Positions 21,218-32,338 of a stretch of 64,000 bases of DNA are shown here, in pieces (positions within the stretch are counted from its first letter, which is position 1; every line of letters begins with the position of its first letter). Source of the stretch: Caloramator sp. mosi_1 (lineage in GTDB: Bacteria; Bacillota; Clostridia; Clostridiales; Caloramatoraceae). Under the pieces are notes generated by a model. That model was given only the letters and a program-made list of their open reading frames with translations, was not told where the DNA came from and ran no database searches. Made by a program: the position numbers and the translations under genes. The stretch covers positions 1,570,001-1,634,000 of the forward strand of contig NZ_CP117677.1 in NCBI RefSeq assembly GCF_028622835.1. Reading direction: 5' to 3'.

Positions 21218-22548
21218 ATGCAAAGGAAGGTTATAAAGCTTGAACCTAAAATTATTAAACCTATAGTAAAAAACGTGTTGCTGCCTATGCAAGAGTATCA
21301 AGTGGAAAGGATGCAATGCTTCACTCTCTTTCAGCCCAAATTAGTTACTACAGTAGCTTTATTCAAAAACACGTTGAATGGGAATTTGCAGGAGTATATG
21401 CTGATGAGGCTATGACTGGAACAAAGGATGAAAGACCAGAGTTTCAAAGATTACTTAAAGACTGTAGAGATGGCAAAATAGATATGGTTATAACAAAATC
21501 AATTTCAAGATTTGCAAGAAACACTGTAACATTACTTGAAACAGTAAGAAAACTAAAGGATTTAAATATTGATGTATATTTTGAAAAAGAAAATATTCAC
21601 AGTATTAGCGGGGATGGTGAGCTTATGCTGACTATCCTCGCTTCATTTGCACAAGAAGAATCAAGGTCAGTCAGTGAAAACATAAAATGGAGGATAAGAA
21701 AAGGCTTTAAAGAAGGAGAACTTGTTAACTTAAGATTTATGTATGGGTATAGGATAGAAAAAGGGAAAATAGAAATCAATGAGGATGAGGCTAAAATTGT
21801 CCGAATGATTTTTCAAGACTATATAAATGGAATGGGTGCAACTAAAATAGCAAAGAAGCTAAGAGAAATGGGAATAGAAAAAATAAGGGGTGGAAAATGG
21901 AATTCTGAAAGGGTAGTAGAAATATTAAAGAATGAGAAGTATACAGGAAATGCAATGCTTCAGAAAAAATATGTAAAGGACCATTTAACAAAGACTTTAG
22001 TTAGAAATAAAGGAGAACTTCAAAGATATTATGCAGAAGAAACACATCCAGCAATAATCGATTTAGAAACATTTCAAAAGGCCCAGAAGATTTTAGAAGA
22101 AAGAAAATCAAAGTATTCAAATCAAAAAGAAAGTTCGAATCAAATATTTTCAGGGAAAATTATATGTGGTATATGCGGTAAGAAGTATAGAAGGAAAAGA
22201 GTAAGGGATAAGTTTATATGGCAGTGTTCTACCTATTTAAAATATGGTAAAGATGCCTGCCCAGCAAAACAGATCCCTGAGGATATTTTAATTTCACTTT
22301 GCAATGAGGTTTTAGGAACAGAAGAGTTTGAAAAGAAAATAAAGGAAATACAGAATATAGAGCAGGGAAAAATTGCCTTTATATTAAACGATGGAAGTAT
22401 AGTTAAAAAGAATGGAGTTATAAACCAAGAAGTGAAAGCTGGAGTGAAGAAAAACGCCAAAGGGCAAGAGAAGAAAGCCTTAAAAGAATTGAAGGGAGGA
22501 AAAACCTATGGCAAGAGCCGTAACTGTAATACCTGCAACAGCAAATAA
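21218..22548 (+). CDS. Large serine recombinase 1, frameshifted
   Basis: The resolvase domain starts near residue 20 with an AAYARVSSGKDAMLHSLSAQ motif carrying the catalytic Ser, then DMVITKSISRFARNTVTLLE (the SRFARN helix). A recombinase domain (GYRIEKGKIEINEDEAKIV) and zinc ribbon CGICGKKYRRKR follow. One missing A near 21275 separates the first 20 residues. The C-terminus is short, lacking a long coiled coil. Overlaps the next recombinase by 41 bases. Tandem serine recombinases of this type integrate and excise prophages. Confidence 0.9.
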
Positions 22549-24091
22549 TGTTTCTCCAATTACAAAAACAAAAGTAAATAGAAAAAGAGTAGCAGCCTAT
22601 GCAAGAGTTTCAACTGACAATGAAGAACAACTTCAAAGTTTTGAGGCACAGATGGATTACTATACAAAATATATAAAGGCAAACCCTGATTGGATATTTG
22701 TAAATGTCTATACAGATGAAGGAATATCAACAACAAGCACTAAAAGAGAGATGGATTCAATAGAATGATTGAAGATGCCTTAAGTGGTAAGATAGACCTT
22801 ATAATCACAAAGTCAGTTAGCCGATTTGCAAGAAATACAGTAGATACATTAACAACAGTTAGAAAACTAAAGGAAAAAGGTGTAGAAGTATATTTTGAAA
22901 AGGAAAATATATATACAATGGACAGCAAAGGAGAGCTTTTAATTACCATAATGTCAAGTCTTGCACAAGAGGAGAGCCGTTCAATTAGTGAAAATGTTAC
23001 ATGGGGACAAAGAAAAAGATTTGCAGATGGGAAGTTTAGTTTGCCATATAAAAACTTTTTAGGCTACACAAAAGGAGAAGATGGTTATCCAAAGATAGTA
23101 GAGGAAGAAGCTGAGATTGTAAGGTTAATATATAAAATGTTTTTAGAGGAAAAACAGCATTAAGTATAGCAAAGTATTTAACTGAGAATAAAGTAAAAAC
23201 ACCAGCAGGTAAAAAGGTATGGCACCAAAGCACAGTATTAAGCATACTTCAAAATGAAAAATACAAGGGAGATGCAATACTGCAAAAGAAGTTTACAGTA
23301 GATTTTCTTACAAAGAAGATAAAGAGAAATGAAGGTGAGGTTCCACAGTATTATGTACAAAACAGCCATCCGGCTATAATTTCTCCTGAAGTATTTGATT
23401 TAGTGCAGGATGAAATTAAAAGAGAAAAGAAGTAAAGGGTTATAAGACAGGAGGTAGCTGCTTTTCAGGGAAGATTATATGTGGCGACTGTGGAAGTTTC
23501 TATGGCAGAAAGGTTTGGCACTCTACGAGTAAATATAGGAGGGTAATATGGCAGTGCAATAATAAGTTAAAAAATGATAAAAGGTGCAAGACACCACATA
23601 TTTATGAAGATAAGATAAAGAAGGCTTTTGTTGAGGTGTTTAATGGATTTATTGAAAATAAGGAAGAGATATTAAAAGGGTATGAGGAAGTTATAAAGGA
23701 ACTAACAGATACATCAAAGATTGATAAAGAAACAGAAAAACTTAAGGGAGAACTTGAGGTAATATCTGAAATTATTAGAAAATGTATTGAAGAAAATGCT
23801 CGAAGTAAAATAGACCAAGGGAAGTATATTGAAAGGTATGAGGAGTTAGTTAACAAGTATGAAGGAATTAAAAGTGAAATAGAAAGGATAAATGAAAAAA
23901 GGTTTGAGAAAAAGGTTAAGAAGGAGAAAATATTGGAGTTCATAAAGGAACTTGAAGGAAGGGATGAATTAATTACAGAGTTTGATGAGGAGCTTTGGTT
24001 TGGAACGGTTGATAGGGTGGTTGTAAATGATAATGGGAAGATAATATTTGTATTTAAAGATGGTAGGGAAATAAGTTGTAAGTTGATATAA
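22508..24091 (+). CDS. Large serine recombinase 2, frameshifted
   Basis: About 525 residues. Catalytic motif AAYARVSTDNEEQLQSFEAQ, SRFARNTVDTL helix, EEESRSISENV-type region, recombinase domain, zinc ribbon CGDCGSFYGRKVW, and a long C-terminal coiled coil ending LWFGTVDRVVVNDNG. Breaks near 22755, 23155 and 23430 are single bases. ATG 22508 follows GAAGGGAGG. It probably works with recombinase 1 as the integrase pair of this prophage. The attachment site is expected just downstream of 24091, though I cannot define it. Confidence 0.9.
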
Positions 24092-24207
24092 ATAAAAACA
24101 TTTAAGGGGGATAGAGTAATCTAGTTTCTTTTTATGCACTAAAAGTATATAACTAAAAAATGTGTAAATTTAAATTTACTTAAATAAAACAATTAAATTA
24201 AACATGG

Positions 24208-24276
24208 TATATACAGAATAATGTAGAAAAAAATAGAAAAAATATAATTGACATTATATATATATATATATAATTG
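24208..24276 (+). promoter_or_regulatory. (TA)9 tract between -35 and -10 boxes
   Basis: TTGACA at 24248-24253 and TATAAT at 24269-24274 with a spacer that is mostly TA repeats (24255-24272, nine units). The preceding 40 bases (AATGTAGAAAA... AGAAAAA) match a second copy before 57755, which has twelve units. Both follow a serine recombinase end. Repeat-number change here would alter promoter spacing. Confidence 0.5.
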
Positions 24277-24406
24277 TAGATGAAATGGTTATTATATACA
24301 ATAAGACAAAAATATATATTTGATAAATAATTATATACAGTGACTTCTGAAAAAATTTTGTGTTTAATATAGAATAAAAAGAATTAAGATTAATTAGTAT
24401 TCTTAA

Positions 24407-24652
24407 GGTAGAGTAGTAGAGTTTAATAATACAAGTAGATATAAGTTTAAGCTAGTAAATGTTGTATATGTAAGATATGTTGAGGAGCTGATTTTATTAC
24501 AAAATACATATAATGAAAAGATGAATAATATAAATAATTTACAACAAATAACTGTAGTATATAATGTGACTGTAACTGACATAAAAGATGGACAAGCATT
24601 AGATACATTAATTGTAGATTTATATATAGGGGTGAGTCCAAATAGCTTATAG
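24407..24652 (+). pseudogene. Short coding remnant, unknown
   Basis: An open stretch without a convincing start reads YKFKLVNVVYVRYVEELILL through DGQALDTLIVDLYIGVSPNS and stops at 24650. It resembles the beta-strand style of secreted DUF4352-like proteins but this is weak. No ribosome binding site. It may be the remains of a surface protein gene. Otherwise 24277-24974 holds no gene that I can support. Confidence 0.3.
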
Positions 24653-24915
24653 TTGATAGTTCTGATTTGTGCATATAATCAACCGGTTGATTTATATAAA
24701 ATAAAGAGCATGTTCAAGAAAATAACCAAGATTTAATTTATTATCTATGTTTTTAAATTTATATATTTGCTCAAAAAGTTAAGTTGATATATGTTGCTTG
24801 TATAAAACATGATATTCTCCTCCTCTGTGGATAGTTTTAAAGGTTGTTATAATTTAATAATGCCACAGTGGAGGAAAATATAAAAGCCTTATGGCTAAAA
24901 AATAGTAAAATCAAT

Positions 24916-24935
24916 GGTTGCAGAATTCTGCAACC
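24916..24935. promoter_or_regulatory. Perfect 20-bp palindrome, possible operator
   Basis: GGTTGCAGAATTCTGCAACC is a perfect palindrome 40 bases before the start of the secreted protein gene at 24975. It has no T-tail, so a protein-binding site is more likely than a terminator. An imperfect inverted pair (CCTCCTCTGTGG near 24823 and CCACAGTGGAGG near 24864) lies just upstream. Confidence 0.45.
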
Positions 24936-24974
24936 GACTAAATTAAGAATTAAGTTAAGGAGAGGGAGATAACA

Positions 24975-26144
24975 ATGAAAAAGAGAGTATTTTTAATTTT
25001 GATTATATGTATTTTTTAAGTCAAAATTATGGCATATATTTCAGTGTAAAAGCAAGTGATTTAATTGAGCAAAATGATATCTATTATATTACAGAAAATA
25101 ATATCAATAAAAACCAAATAAAAATAAAGATGAATGGAATAGAAGTTAAAGGAAATATTAAAAAATAGATATTAAAAATTTTCAAGATTATAATAAAGAT
25201 TCAATTATTTGGGTAGATGGCAATATAATTAAAAAACCTGGAGTAAAAAATAAAATTATAAAAATGTATAATATGGGCCAAACAATTGTTATACGCAGAG
25301 ACAATATATCTAAGAAAGAAGCATTAGAATATTTAGATATTGATGATGATTATTGTGATGAACAAATAGACAAAAACCTAAAAGGGTAGCTGTTTTGGTA
25401 AGAAAAATAGATAAAAATAGTTATGATATAATAGGATTAAATGTTTATGATGATAATGACGATAATATAAAAGAGGGAATGCTATATATGTCTAAGAGTG
25501 ATTTTAATCTAAGAATCAGAAAGAGAATAATTGATAAAGAAACTGAACATGTGTATAATAAAAATACAAGTTTAAGAAGAAATTTAGTACAAGCCGCTAA
25601 TTGGAAAAGTGTAAAAGTTGGTTCTAATGTAGATGTGTGGAAGACTGTTAAAATACAATGGTCAATCGATCTTCAAAAAGATGCAGACTCACCTACAAAT
25701 GGACAATATAGGTCATATCATAAAGCAATAATAGAAGCAGAAACAACGGATTCTATGTACAAGATAAAAGAAATGTACATATATCAAGATGGTGGTGGAA
25801 AAACAAAAGTTTATAATTATGATCCAAAACCTTCTACTCAAAATTTAGGACAAGTAACTTTTTCTCTTCCTTGGGGAGTTAGCTATACTTATGATTTAGG
25901 TTCAAGTGTTAAAATAGAAAAAAATGCTGGTGGAATAGGTTCAAGTTATGTAGAATTAAGATTTATAAATTCAATACATACAAGGGTATTAAATGGAATA
26001 GTTGCAACAGAACAGTTTCAAACAGGTACTAGTTATTATTCATCAGGAATAAGATATATTGTTAAGATTAAGAAAGACGAAGGTTTCCCAAAAGTAGATG
26101 ATTATGCTACTGCTAATGCTTCACATTATGTTGGTGGATATTGA
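24975..26144 (+). CDS. Secreted protein of unknown function, frameshifted
   Basis: ATG 24975 with GGAGAGGGAG upstream. The N-terminus MKKRVFLILIICIF is a signal peptide; the mature part is about 370 residues. Frame breaks near 25018, 25165 and 25388 appear to be missing bases. The C-terminal 250 residues are aromatic and glycine-rich (YIYQDGGGKTKVYNY, SLPWGVSYTYDLGSS, SHYVGGY) and probably form a beta-sandwich. No known family identified. It lies alone after the prophage end and could be a lysogenic-conversion or toxin-like secreted product. Confidence 0.6.
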
Positions 26145-26189
26145 TTTAGATTTAGATTTTTAATTTATAATGTTTAATATAAACTTTTA

Positions 26190-26230
26190 TTCGCTAAGTG
26201 TCCTAGAAAAATTAGGAAACTTTTGGCGAA
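26190..26230 (+). terminator. Stem-loop after secreted protein gene
   Basis: TTCGC...TGTCCTA pairs with TAGGA.AC...GCGAA around a short A-rich loop. Located 46 bases after the stop codon. The T-run is weak, so the terminator role is likely but not certain. Confidence 0.4.
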
Positions 26231-26439
26231 TCAAAGATAAATTTTTGAATAATTTAATATTAGGTAAGTTCTAAGGAGTAAATAATTTTCTAGATAGAAT
26301 TCACTATTTTTATGTGATTTTAGTTAATAAAGTCTAATGTGAATGATTTACCAATTAAAAATTAACTTCAAAAAACTTATGAGTAATTTCTAGGATATGA
26401 ATTTTTACTAAATGATTTATACATAAATTCACTTTTCTT

Positions 26440-26530
26440 TAGGAGTTTTTGTTTTTCACTATATATAAAATGGCTCAAAGAGTAGATAAACTTCGGATAT
26501 CCATATAACTTAACAAAATTCAATTAAATT
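26440..26530. mobile_element. Terminal remnant of the IS6-like element
   Basis: The stretch TTTTTGTTTTTCACTATATA and the following CCATATAACTTAACAAAATT closely match 56030-56100, the right end of the IS6-like element. No transposase coding remains here. The rest of 26231-26640 shows nothing recognisable. Confidence 0.6.
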
Positions 26531-26666
26531 TGGATTTGTAAAGTGTTACTTGTAAGCTTGGATGTATCTAATGTTTATATTAAAGTTTTTGGAATAGAAA
26601 TCCAGTAATGTTAATGTTTTTTAAAATTACTTGCTGAATTAATGTTAAAATTTAGGAGGCATTAAT

Positions 26667-27166
26667 ATGAAAAAAATATATTTGGTATAATATTATTTTT
26701 ATTTATTTTAGTACCGGGTATATATTTGGTTATATATTGTAATAGTTACATTAAAGATAAAGTATATAAGGATTATAGAGAATATACTGTTAAAGACAAG
26801 GTGGTTGAAGATATAAAATTTAGAATTAACAATGAACTACAAAAATCTTCTATTAAAATTAATGATTTTAAATGTATTAAAGAACATACCATAGATGATA
26901 AACTTGTTATACTATATACATATAATTTATTAAATAATAAGTATTTAGGTTGTATAACTTATGAAATTGATAAAAATAGTGATAGGTATAAATTTATACA
27001 AAATCTTAAAGGACCGTATGATGTTTATAATATTTTGATGGGGAATTATTTAATTCATTTTGGATATATTGATGACGATACAAATGTATTTGAAATTAGA
27101 ATAGGGAATAATAAGATAATAAAAGAATATAAAAAGAAGGATTTTTTATGGAGTTTTATGATATAA
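26667..27166 (+). CDS. Small membrane-anchored protein, unknown
   Basis: After TTTAGGAGG, ATG 26667 begins MKKNIFGIILFLFILVPGIY once a missing A is restored (near 26675). One N-terminal membrane anchor is followed by about 140 polar residues with no recognised domain. About 166 residues. It may be a cell-surface or immunity-type protein; nothing in the sequence decides. Confidence 0.55.
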
Positions 27167-27228
27167 CTAAGGGGGTGTATCAATAACTCCCATACGTAAA
27201 TGAGAAAATTTCACAATTGTAATTTTGG

Positions 27229-27286
27229 GTAAGCGTCAAAAAAATGGTGTATTTAATTTTCATAAAAAGATATTAAAATATCCTAG
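27229..27286. mobile_element. IS66 end remnant
   Basis: Begins GTAAGCGTCAAAAAAATGG and ends ...ATTAAAATATCCTAG, matching the non-coding left end of the IS66 copies at 5068 and 10871. It is cut by the IS256 element that starts at 27287. Confidence 0.8.
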
Positions 27287-28503
27287 GGGACTGTAAATAA
27301 TTTTGTGTAAATTGATTAAAGACCTCTTTCTTGGTAAGAACTAGAAATATAAATCAAGGGGAGGTTTTTAAATGTCTTTATTATCAAAAGAACAGTTAAA
27401 AGCTTTTATTAACCAAAACAATATTCAATCTGTAAACGACCTATATTAATCTCTAAAAGAACTTTTTAAAGAGACTTTACAAGAAATGCTTGAAGCGGAG
27501 CTTTCCTCAAATTTGGGCTATGAAAAATATGAAAAGACAGATAAGAATACTTCAAATTCTAGAAATGGATATACTCAAAAGACAGTTAAAACTCAATTCG
27601 GAGAAATGGAAATTGATATCCCACGTTATAGAAATGGGGAATTTGAGCCTAAAATTGTCCCAAAGCACAAAAGAGATATTTCTGGAATAGAAGAAAAAAT
27701 TATTGCTCTTTATGCAAAAGGTATGTCTACAAGAGATATTCATGACCAAATTAAAGAAATATATGGTATAGATGTTTCTGCTGAGATGGTTAGCAAGATA
27801 ACTGAAAGAATCGTTCCTGAAATTAAAAGTTGGCAATTAAGACCTTTAGAAAAAACATATCCTTTCATATTTATGGATGCTATACATTATAAAGTTAGGA
27901 CTGATGGACACATAATAAATAGAGCAGCTTATGTTGTTTTAGGGGTAACTATTGAAGGGAATAAGGATATTTTAGGTATATGGATAGGTGAAAACGAAAG
28001 TTCTAGATTTTGGCTTGGTGTTTTAAATGAACTTAAAAATAGAGGAGTAGAAGATGTATTGAGTCCATTTTATAAATTTCCTAATGAAATCAGAAAAATC
28101 ATGTATACAACTAATATTATTGAAGGGTTCCATAGACAATTGAGAAAAGCTACAAAATCCAAAGCTATATTTCCTTCAGATGAATCACTAGAAAAAATGC
28201 TTTATCTTGTTAGTATGAATGTAGTAAAGAAATGGACTCAAAGATATAAAAATTGGGATATGGTACTAAACCAATTATTAATAATGTACCCAGGTAGACT
28301 AGAAAAATACATATAATATATACAAAAAGCAAAAAACTCTAAACTACCCCTTAATCAATTATTTTAACCAAATTTATTCAAATTAATGCATAAAATTTTT
28401 AAAATTGGATATACTCTCAAATGAAATTACTAATTCTGATTCTATATTCTTACCATGAAAAGAGGTAAAGTTGTTTAAAATACACAAATTATTTTACACT
28501 ACC
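27287..28503 (+). mobile_element. IS256-family element, internally deleted
   Basis: The left end GGGACTGTAAATAATTTTGT and the right end (ACACAAATTATTTTACACTA, ending about 28503) are imperfect inverted repeats of the IS256 type. Its transposase carries an internal deletion, so the copy cannot move by itself. I see no clear target duplication. Confidence 0.8.
27372..28316 (+). pseudogene. IS256 (Mutator-type) transposase, inactivated
   Basis: MSLLSKEQLKAFINQNNIQS opens the protein. A TAA near 27447 interrupts it after ...NDLY. The core has IDIPRYRNGEFEPKIVPKHK and FIFMDAIHYKVR (first catalytic Asp). The reading then jumps from RGVEDVL directly to a FPNEIRKIMYTTNIIEGFHR block. The usual 85 or so residues containing the second catalytic Asp are missing in frame. 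This deletion is far larger than a sequencing slip, so the gene is truly dead. Confidence 0.88.
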
Positions 28504-28673
28504 TAGACTATTATAAGTCACATAGCTATAAAAGTTTAAGTAGGTGTTTTATACCAAAAACCTCTATACTAACTCTCCTAAAGTTTATAACATCTTTTAC
28601 TTTATTATTCCATAATATCATAATTATAATACAATACTCTACAATATCTTAAACTTACATTTTATGCATATAA

Positions 28674-28733
28674 AAAGGGGTTTTTGAGTTAGAGGATAAT
28701 TACAATAAAATCTAACTTATAACCCCTTTGTTA
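28674..28733. repeat. Long imperfect hairpin
   Basis: AAAGGGGTTTTTGAGTTAGA faces TCTAACTTATAACCCCTTT around a 17-base loop. It sits between the IS256 and IS1380 elements and may be a transcription barrier or the IS1380 outer end. The rest of 28504-28957 has nothing that I can name. Confidence 0.5.
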
Positions 28734-28957
28734 AATCAACATATTTAATGTTTCTATTTAATTTTAATATTATTTTTATTTAACTTGAATTCGGCAAGTT
28801 AATTTTTTAAAAAATTCTACTTGCCATTTTTATTTTCTTTATGAATAAAATTACATTTGGTATGATATTTAATACCGTTAGGTCTGTTTTTGAGTATACT
28901 TAATAAAACCAAATAATATTTGGTTTTTTAAGGTAATTTATTATTTTTATCTTACTA

Positions 28958-30335
28958 TTAAGTGTATACTGCTATCATCTTTCTACTAAAAACATGTATT
29001 TGTTTTTGAATATAAGTAATGATTTTTTCTAATAGGTAGTTGTTTGAAAAACTTAAATATCTATAATATTTGCTACCGCAAACATTACCACAAACTCTAT
29101 AAAATATTCTCCTTAAAGTACTAATTTCATGATGTTGTATTTCCTTAGGCATAATTGACTGTTTAAACCAGTTATGAATGTTATATGCTATCATTTTTAT
29201 TAAAAGGTACAATTCATTGCATTTATGATTTACTAAACTATTTTCGCTAAAGGCGTAGCCTTCTTTTATTTCATCTATATTATTTTCAACATCACAGCGT
29301 TGATTATAATCTTGAAATATTTCTTCAGGTGTTAAATAGTCTATATTTGTTACTATCGCTTGATATTTATATTTACATTCTTCGAACATTAATTGATTTA
29401 TATCTTTTGGAATAAATTTTTCTCTTATTATAACAAATCTTCTTGCTCTTTGCCATTTAGGCAATGGAACAGTAATTTCCATAACAGATAAAGTGGAACT
29501 TATATCATGCCATCTATAATCCTTCGGATTTTTATTTACAAAATCTATTATCATTTTAATAGTAGAGTACATTTTACACTTAACAACATATTCTATTCCA
29601 TTATCTTCAAAATATAAAAAGTTTTCTTCATCAAAAACCTCTATCAAGTCTAACTCTTTTAAGAATATATCTTGATGGTAGCTGGTTTACACAAATCTTA
29701 AAGAAATCTAAAAATTTATAATTACTGTGATGTCTACCATTTTCAAGAGTAACGTTAAGTAATTCATCAGTTCCTGAAATAAACCCAACTTTTTCTTTAA
29801 ATGATGGTCTTCCATTGTACCTTGGATTATATCCTATTCCTGATTCTTCTTGATTGCCAAAGATAGTTATCACAGTATCATCAATATTAATACAAACCTC
29901 TCGCATATCTTCAGTCGAAGACTTTAAATCAAGTATTTTTTTATTTATAGTTCTTAATTCTTCTAAAGCTTCTGTTGGTAAAGCTTTTAAAAGGTCTCTA
30001 CATACTTTTTCACTGGGTAATTTATCTATACCTTTAAACTTTTTATATCCTTCATCATTTCTTAAGGTTTCAATATGCATAAATCTTGAGAACCCAAGTA
30101 TATTTGCATCAATCAAGTATTCTATAATTTCTGCAGTACTAAAAATAGAATTAGCTGCCTTCTTATAGGCTACGCCTTTTTCTAAAATAGTTGATAGTCC
30201 TATTATTTGTTTAAACAATTCCACATAAGAAAAAGTTGCTACAGAAGAAACTTTCGTATCATTAAATTTTGCCTTTATGTTTAAAAACCTAATTTTTTTC
30301 TTTAAATTTTTTTGATTTTGTTGTAAACTATTCAT
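28958..30335 (-). CDS. IS1380-family transposase, frameshifted
   Basis: Start ATG 30335 behind AAAAGGGTGAT. INIDDTVITIFGNQEESGIG is the first DDE Asp region of the DDE_Tnp_1 group-1 fold, followed by YNPRYNGRPSFKEKVGFI, the typical IS1380 block, LDRGF (second Asp) and YNQRCDVENNIDEIKEGYAF (catalytic Glu). About 459 residues. The only break is a missing T near 29640 (RGFFDEEN). Probably functional once corrected. Confidence 0.88.
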
Positions 30336-30369
30336 AGAAATCACCCTTTTGTGTTTTGTTTTTGTAATT

Positions 30370-31883
30370 GAGGGAATTGCACAATTAAGAAATTTTAAAA
30401 CTGTATAATTTATCCACAGGTTATAATATTGATTTATTTGATTTTTAATAGAAATTGATTTAAATATGTATTTTTGACGTACTTTAATAAACCACAAGCA
30501 AATATTGTGATTTTATGGTAAATATTATATTTTATTACCACTAAGCACTTGTGGATAATGTGTTTAATTTATTTACAGCTATTGTACCAGCAACTAATGC
30601 TATACAATTTAATAATGCCCATGTTTTAGCTTTGGCTATTCCTGCAGAACGCATATTATCTAAATTTAAATATTCTTTCAATCTACTATTGCATCTTTCA
30701 ACAGAGGTTCTTAAGTTATATAATTTAATCCATTTTTCTGAACCTCTTAGCGGATAGCTAAATAACCTATGGTTTTTCTTATAATTTACTTTTAAGCAAT
30801 ATCCGTAGTTTGAACTGCTACACCAGCTTAGCCCATATGGACAATCAACTTTCCCTGTAGCATGAGGACAACGAAGTTTTATATAATTTCCATCTATACC
30901 CCAAAATGAAAGAGGATATCCCATAGAACATATAGGCCATAGGTTATCATTAAATCCTTCTGGTGGAGCATAACTACCTCTTTTGTTGTATGCTATAATT
31001 GCTTGACCATTAGTATTATTTATAATGTAGTTGTAATTTTCCTCAATATCATAACTTGAATCCATTATGTAATATCTAGGACTTAATATAGAACCCCAAA
31101 ATTGTTTAAATTTTTTAAGTAAACAAATAGCATACTTACCATCATTAAAACTTGCAGGAGTAATGTCTACATAAAGTGGTAATTCACTTTTACAATCTAC
31201 TATTATATGTGCTTTCCATCCAAACCACTTTATATCATTACCATCAGTATCTTTTTCTTACCCCAATTAGGGGATATGCCATCATCTTTAATTTTAGATT
31301 TTGGTTTAGCTTTTTCAAAAGAATCTAATTTAGTAGCATCAATAGCAACATTAGTATCATCAATGATACCTAAATTTTTAACTTTTAGCACAAGACGTTT
31401 AAATTCTTCTTCTACATCAGGCATAGATGATATTTTAGATAAAAATCTACTAAAAGTTGATGTAGAGGGTGAAGGTTTTAGTATATCAAAACCACAGTTA
31501 AACTTAAAGTATAAGTCAGAATCTAATCTCTGTTTTAATCTATTAAAATCATTGATTTTTTCTACTTGCATAGCAATTAATGCATTAATTAAAGAAACAG
31601 GATTATGTCCTTTCGGACCTCTTTTATGTTTAGGTTTTTTAGTTTATTTATCAAGTCGCTAAAATCAAGTTGAGATAAAATTAATTGAAGTTTATTTTCT
31701 TTTTGAAATTTTAATATTTCTTCGAAGGAAAATAGACATTCTTGTCGAATATACATAAGTAGGATTCACCCCTTTGTTGGTATTTTGATCTTACTTATAT
31801 ATATTCGACATTTGAGGTGAATTTCCTTTTTGTATTAACAAAAATTAAGTATTTTCAAGGCTTAAGAATTATGAAATTTGCTC
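30370..31883 (-). mobile_element. IS1182/IS5-like element, copy A
   Basis: 1514 bp, bounded by GAGGGAATTGCACAATTAAG at 30370 and, reading inward from 31883, GAGCAAATTTCAT. It is more than 90% identical by eye to copy B at 35730-37244, in the opposite direction. The two inverted copies bracket a 3.8-kb gene block. Confidence 0.88.
30541..31756 (-). CDS. IS1182/IS5-like transposase, copy A, frameshifted
   Basis: ATG 31756 opens MYIRQECLFSFEEILKFQKE; then a DUF772-type N-terminal domain (RLKQRLDSDLYFKFNCGFD), VAIDATKLDSF (first Asp), YYIMDSSYDIEENYNYI (second Asp) and LRTSVERCNSRLKEYL (Glu). About 406 residues. Two shifts: near 31640 (only in this copy) and near 31256 (KKKDTDG), the latter shared with copy B. 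Confidence 0.85.
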
Positions 31884-32172
31884 AATCATTTTCGTGAATT
31901 GCATTATAAAGTTCTTTTGCTAAATTATCTAAAATTTCCTCAACTCCAAATAATGCAAACCAAAAGCTTAATACCTCTAATACCCCTTCTTTAAATCTTT
32001 CAAAATCTCTAATATGACTGCATCTATTCAATATGTCAACAATCTCAGGATCATATTCATCTATTTGATAATCAGTGTGAATTATTAATGCAGGATCATA
32101 CTCATTCATTATCTTTCTTAACTTTTTAATTATATCACTTTCCATATTCATCCATTCTTTCCTTAGAACCAT
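31882..32172 (-). CDS. DUF1871-like small protein
   Basis: 96 residues from ATG 32172 behind TTAGGAGG. The segment LRKIMNEYDPALII and the following DEYDPEIVDIL match the short acidic DUF1871 (YugE-like) pattern. Its stop TGA lies exactly at the end of IS copy A, so the gene was just spared by the insertion. Function of the family is unknown. It may be a cytosolic partner or immunity protein of the operon at its 5' side, but 166 bases separate them. Confidence 0.6.
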   Translation of the reverse strand: MVLRKEWMNMESDIIKKLRKIMNEYDPALIIHTDYQIDEYDPEIVDILNRCSHIRDFERFKEGVLEVLSFWFALFGVEEILDNLAKELYNAIHEND

Positions 32173-32338
32173 TTCTAACCTCCTAATAAAATAATAGTAT
32201 TTAAGAATCTATTAAAATTTATTATTAAATAGCTTTCACTTAAATAACCTTATTTATTTTATTATCCTCAACCTATCAAGTATGTTTAATGCTTAACAAA
32301 AGAAAAATTTATTTATTACAAATCTGAACAACTTATCG

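Noticed and set aside
24443..24680. Minus-strand ORF upstream of the secreted protein
   Set aside because: No ribosome binding site and low-complexity sequence; the plus-strand remnant is slightly better supported but also weak.
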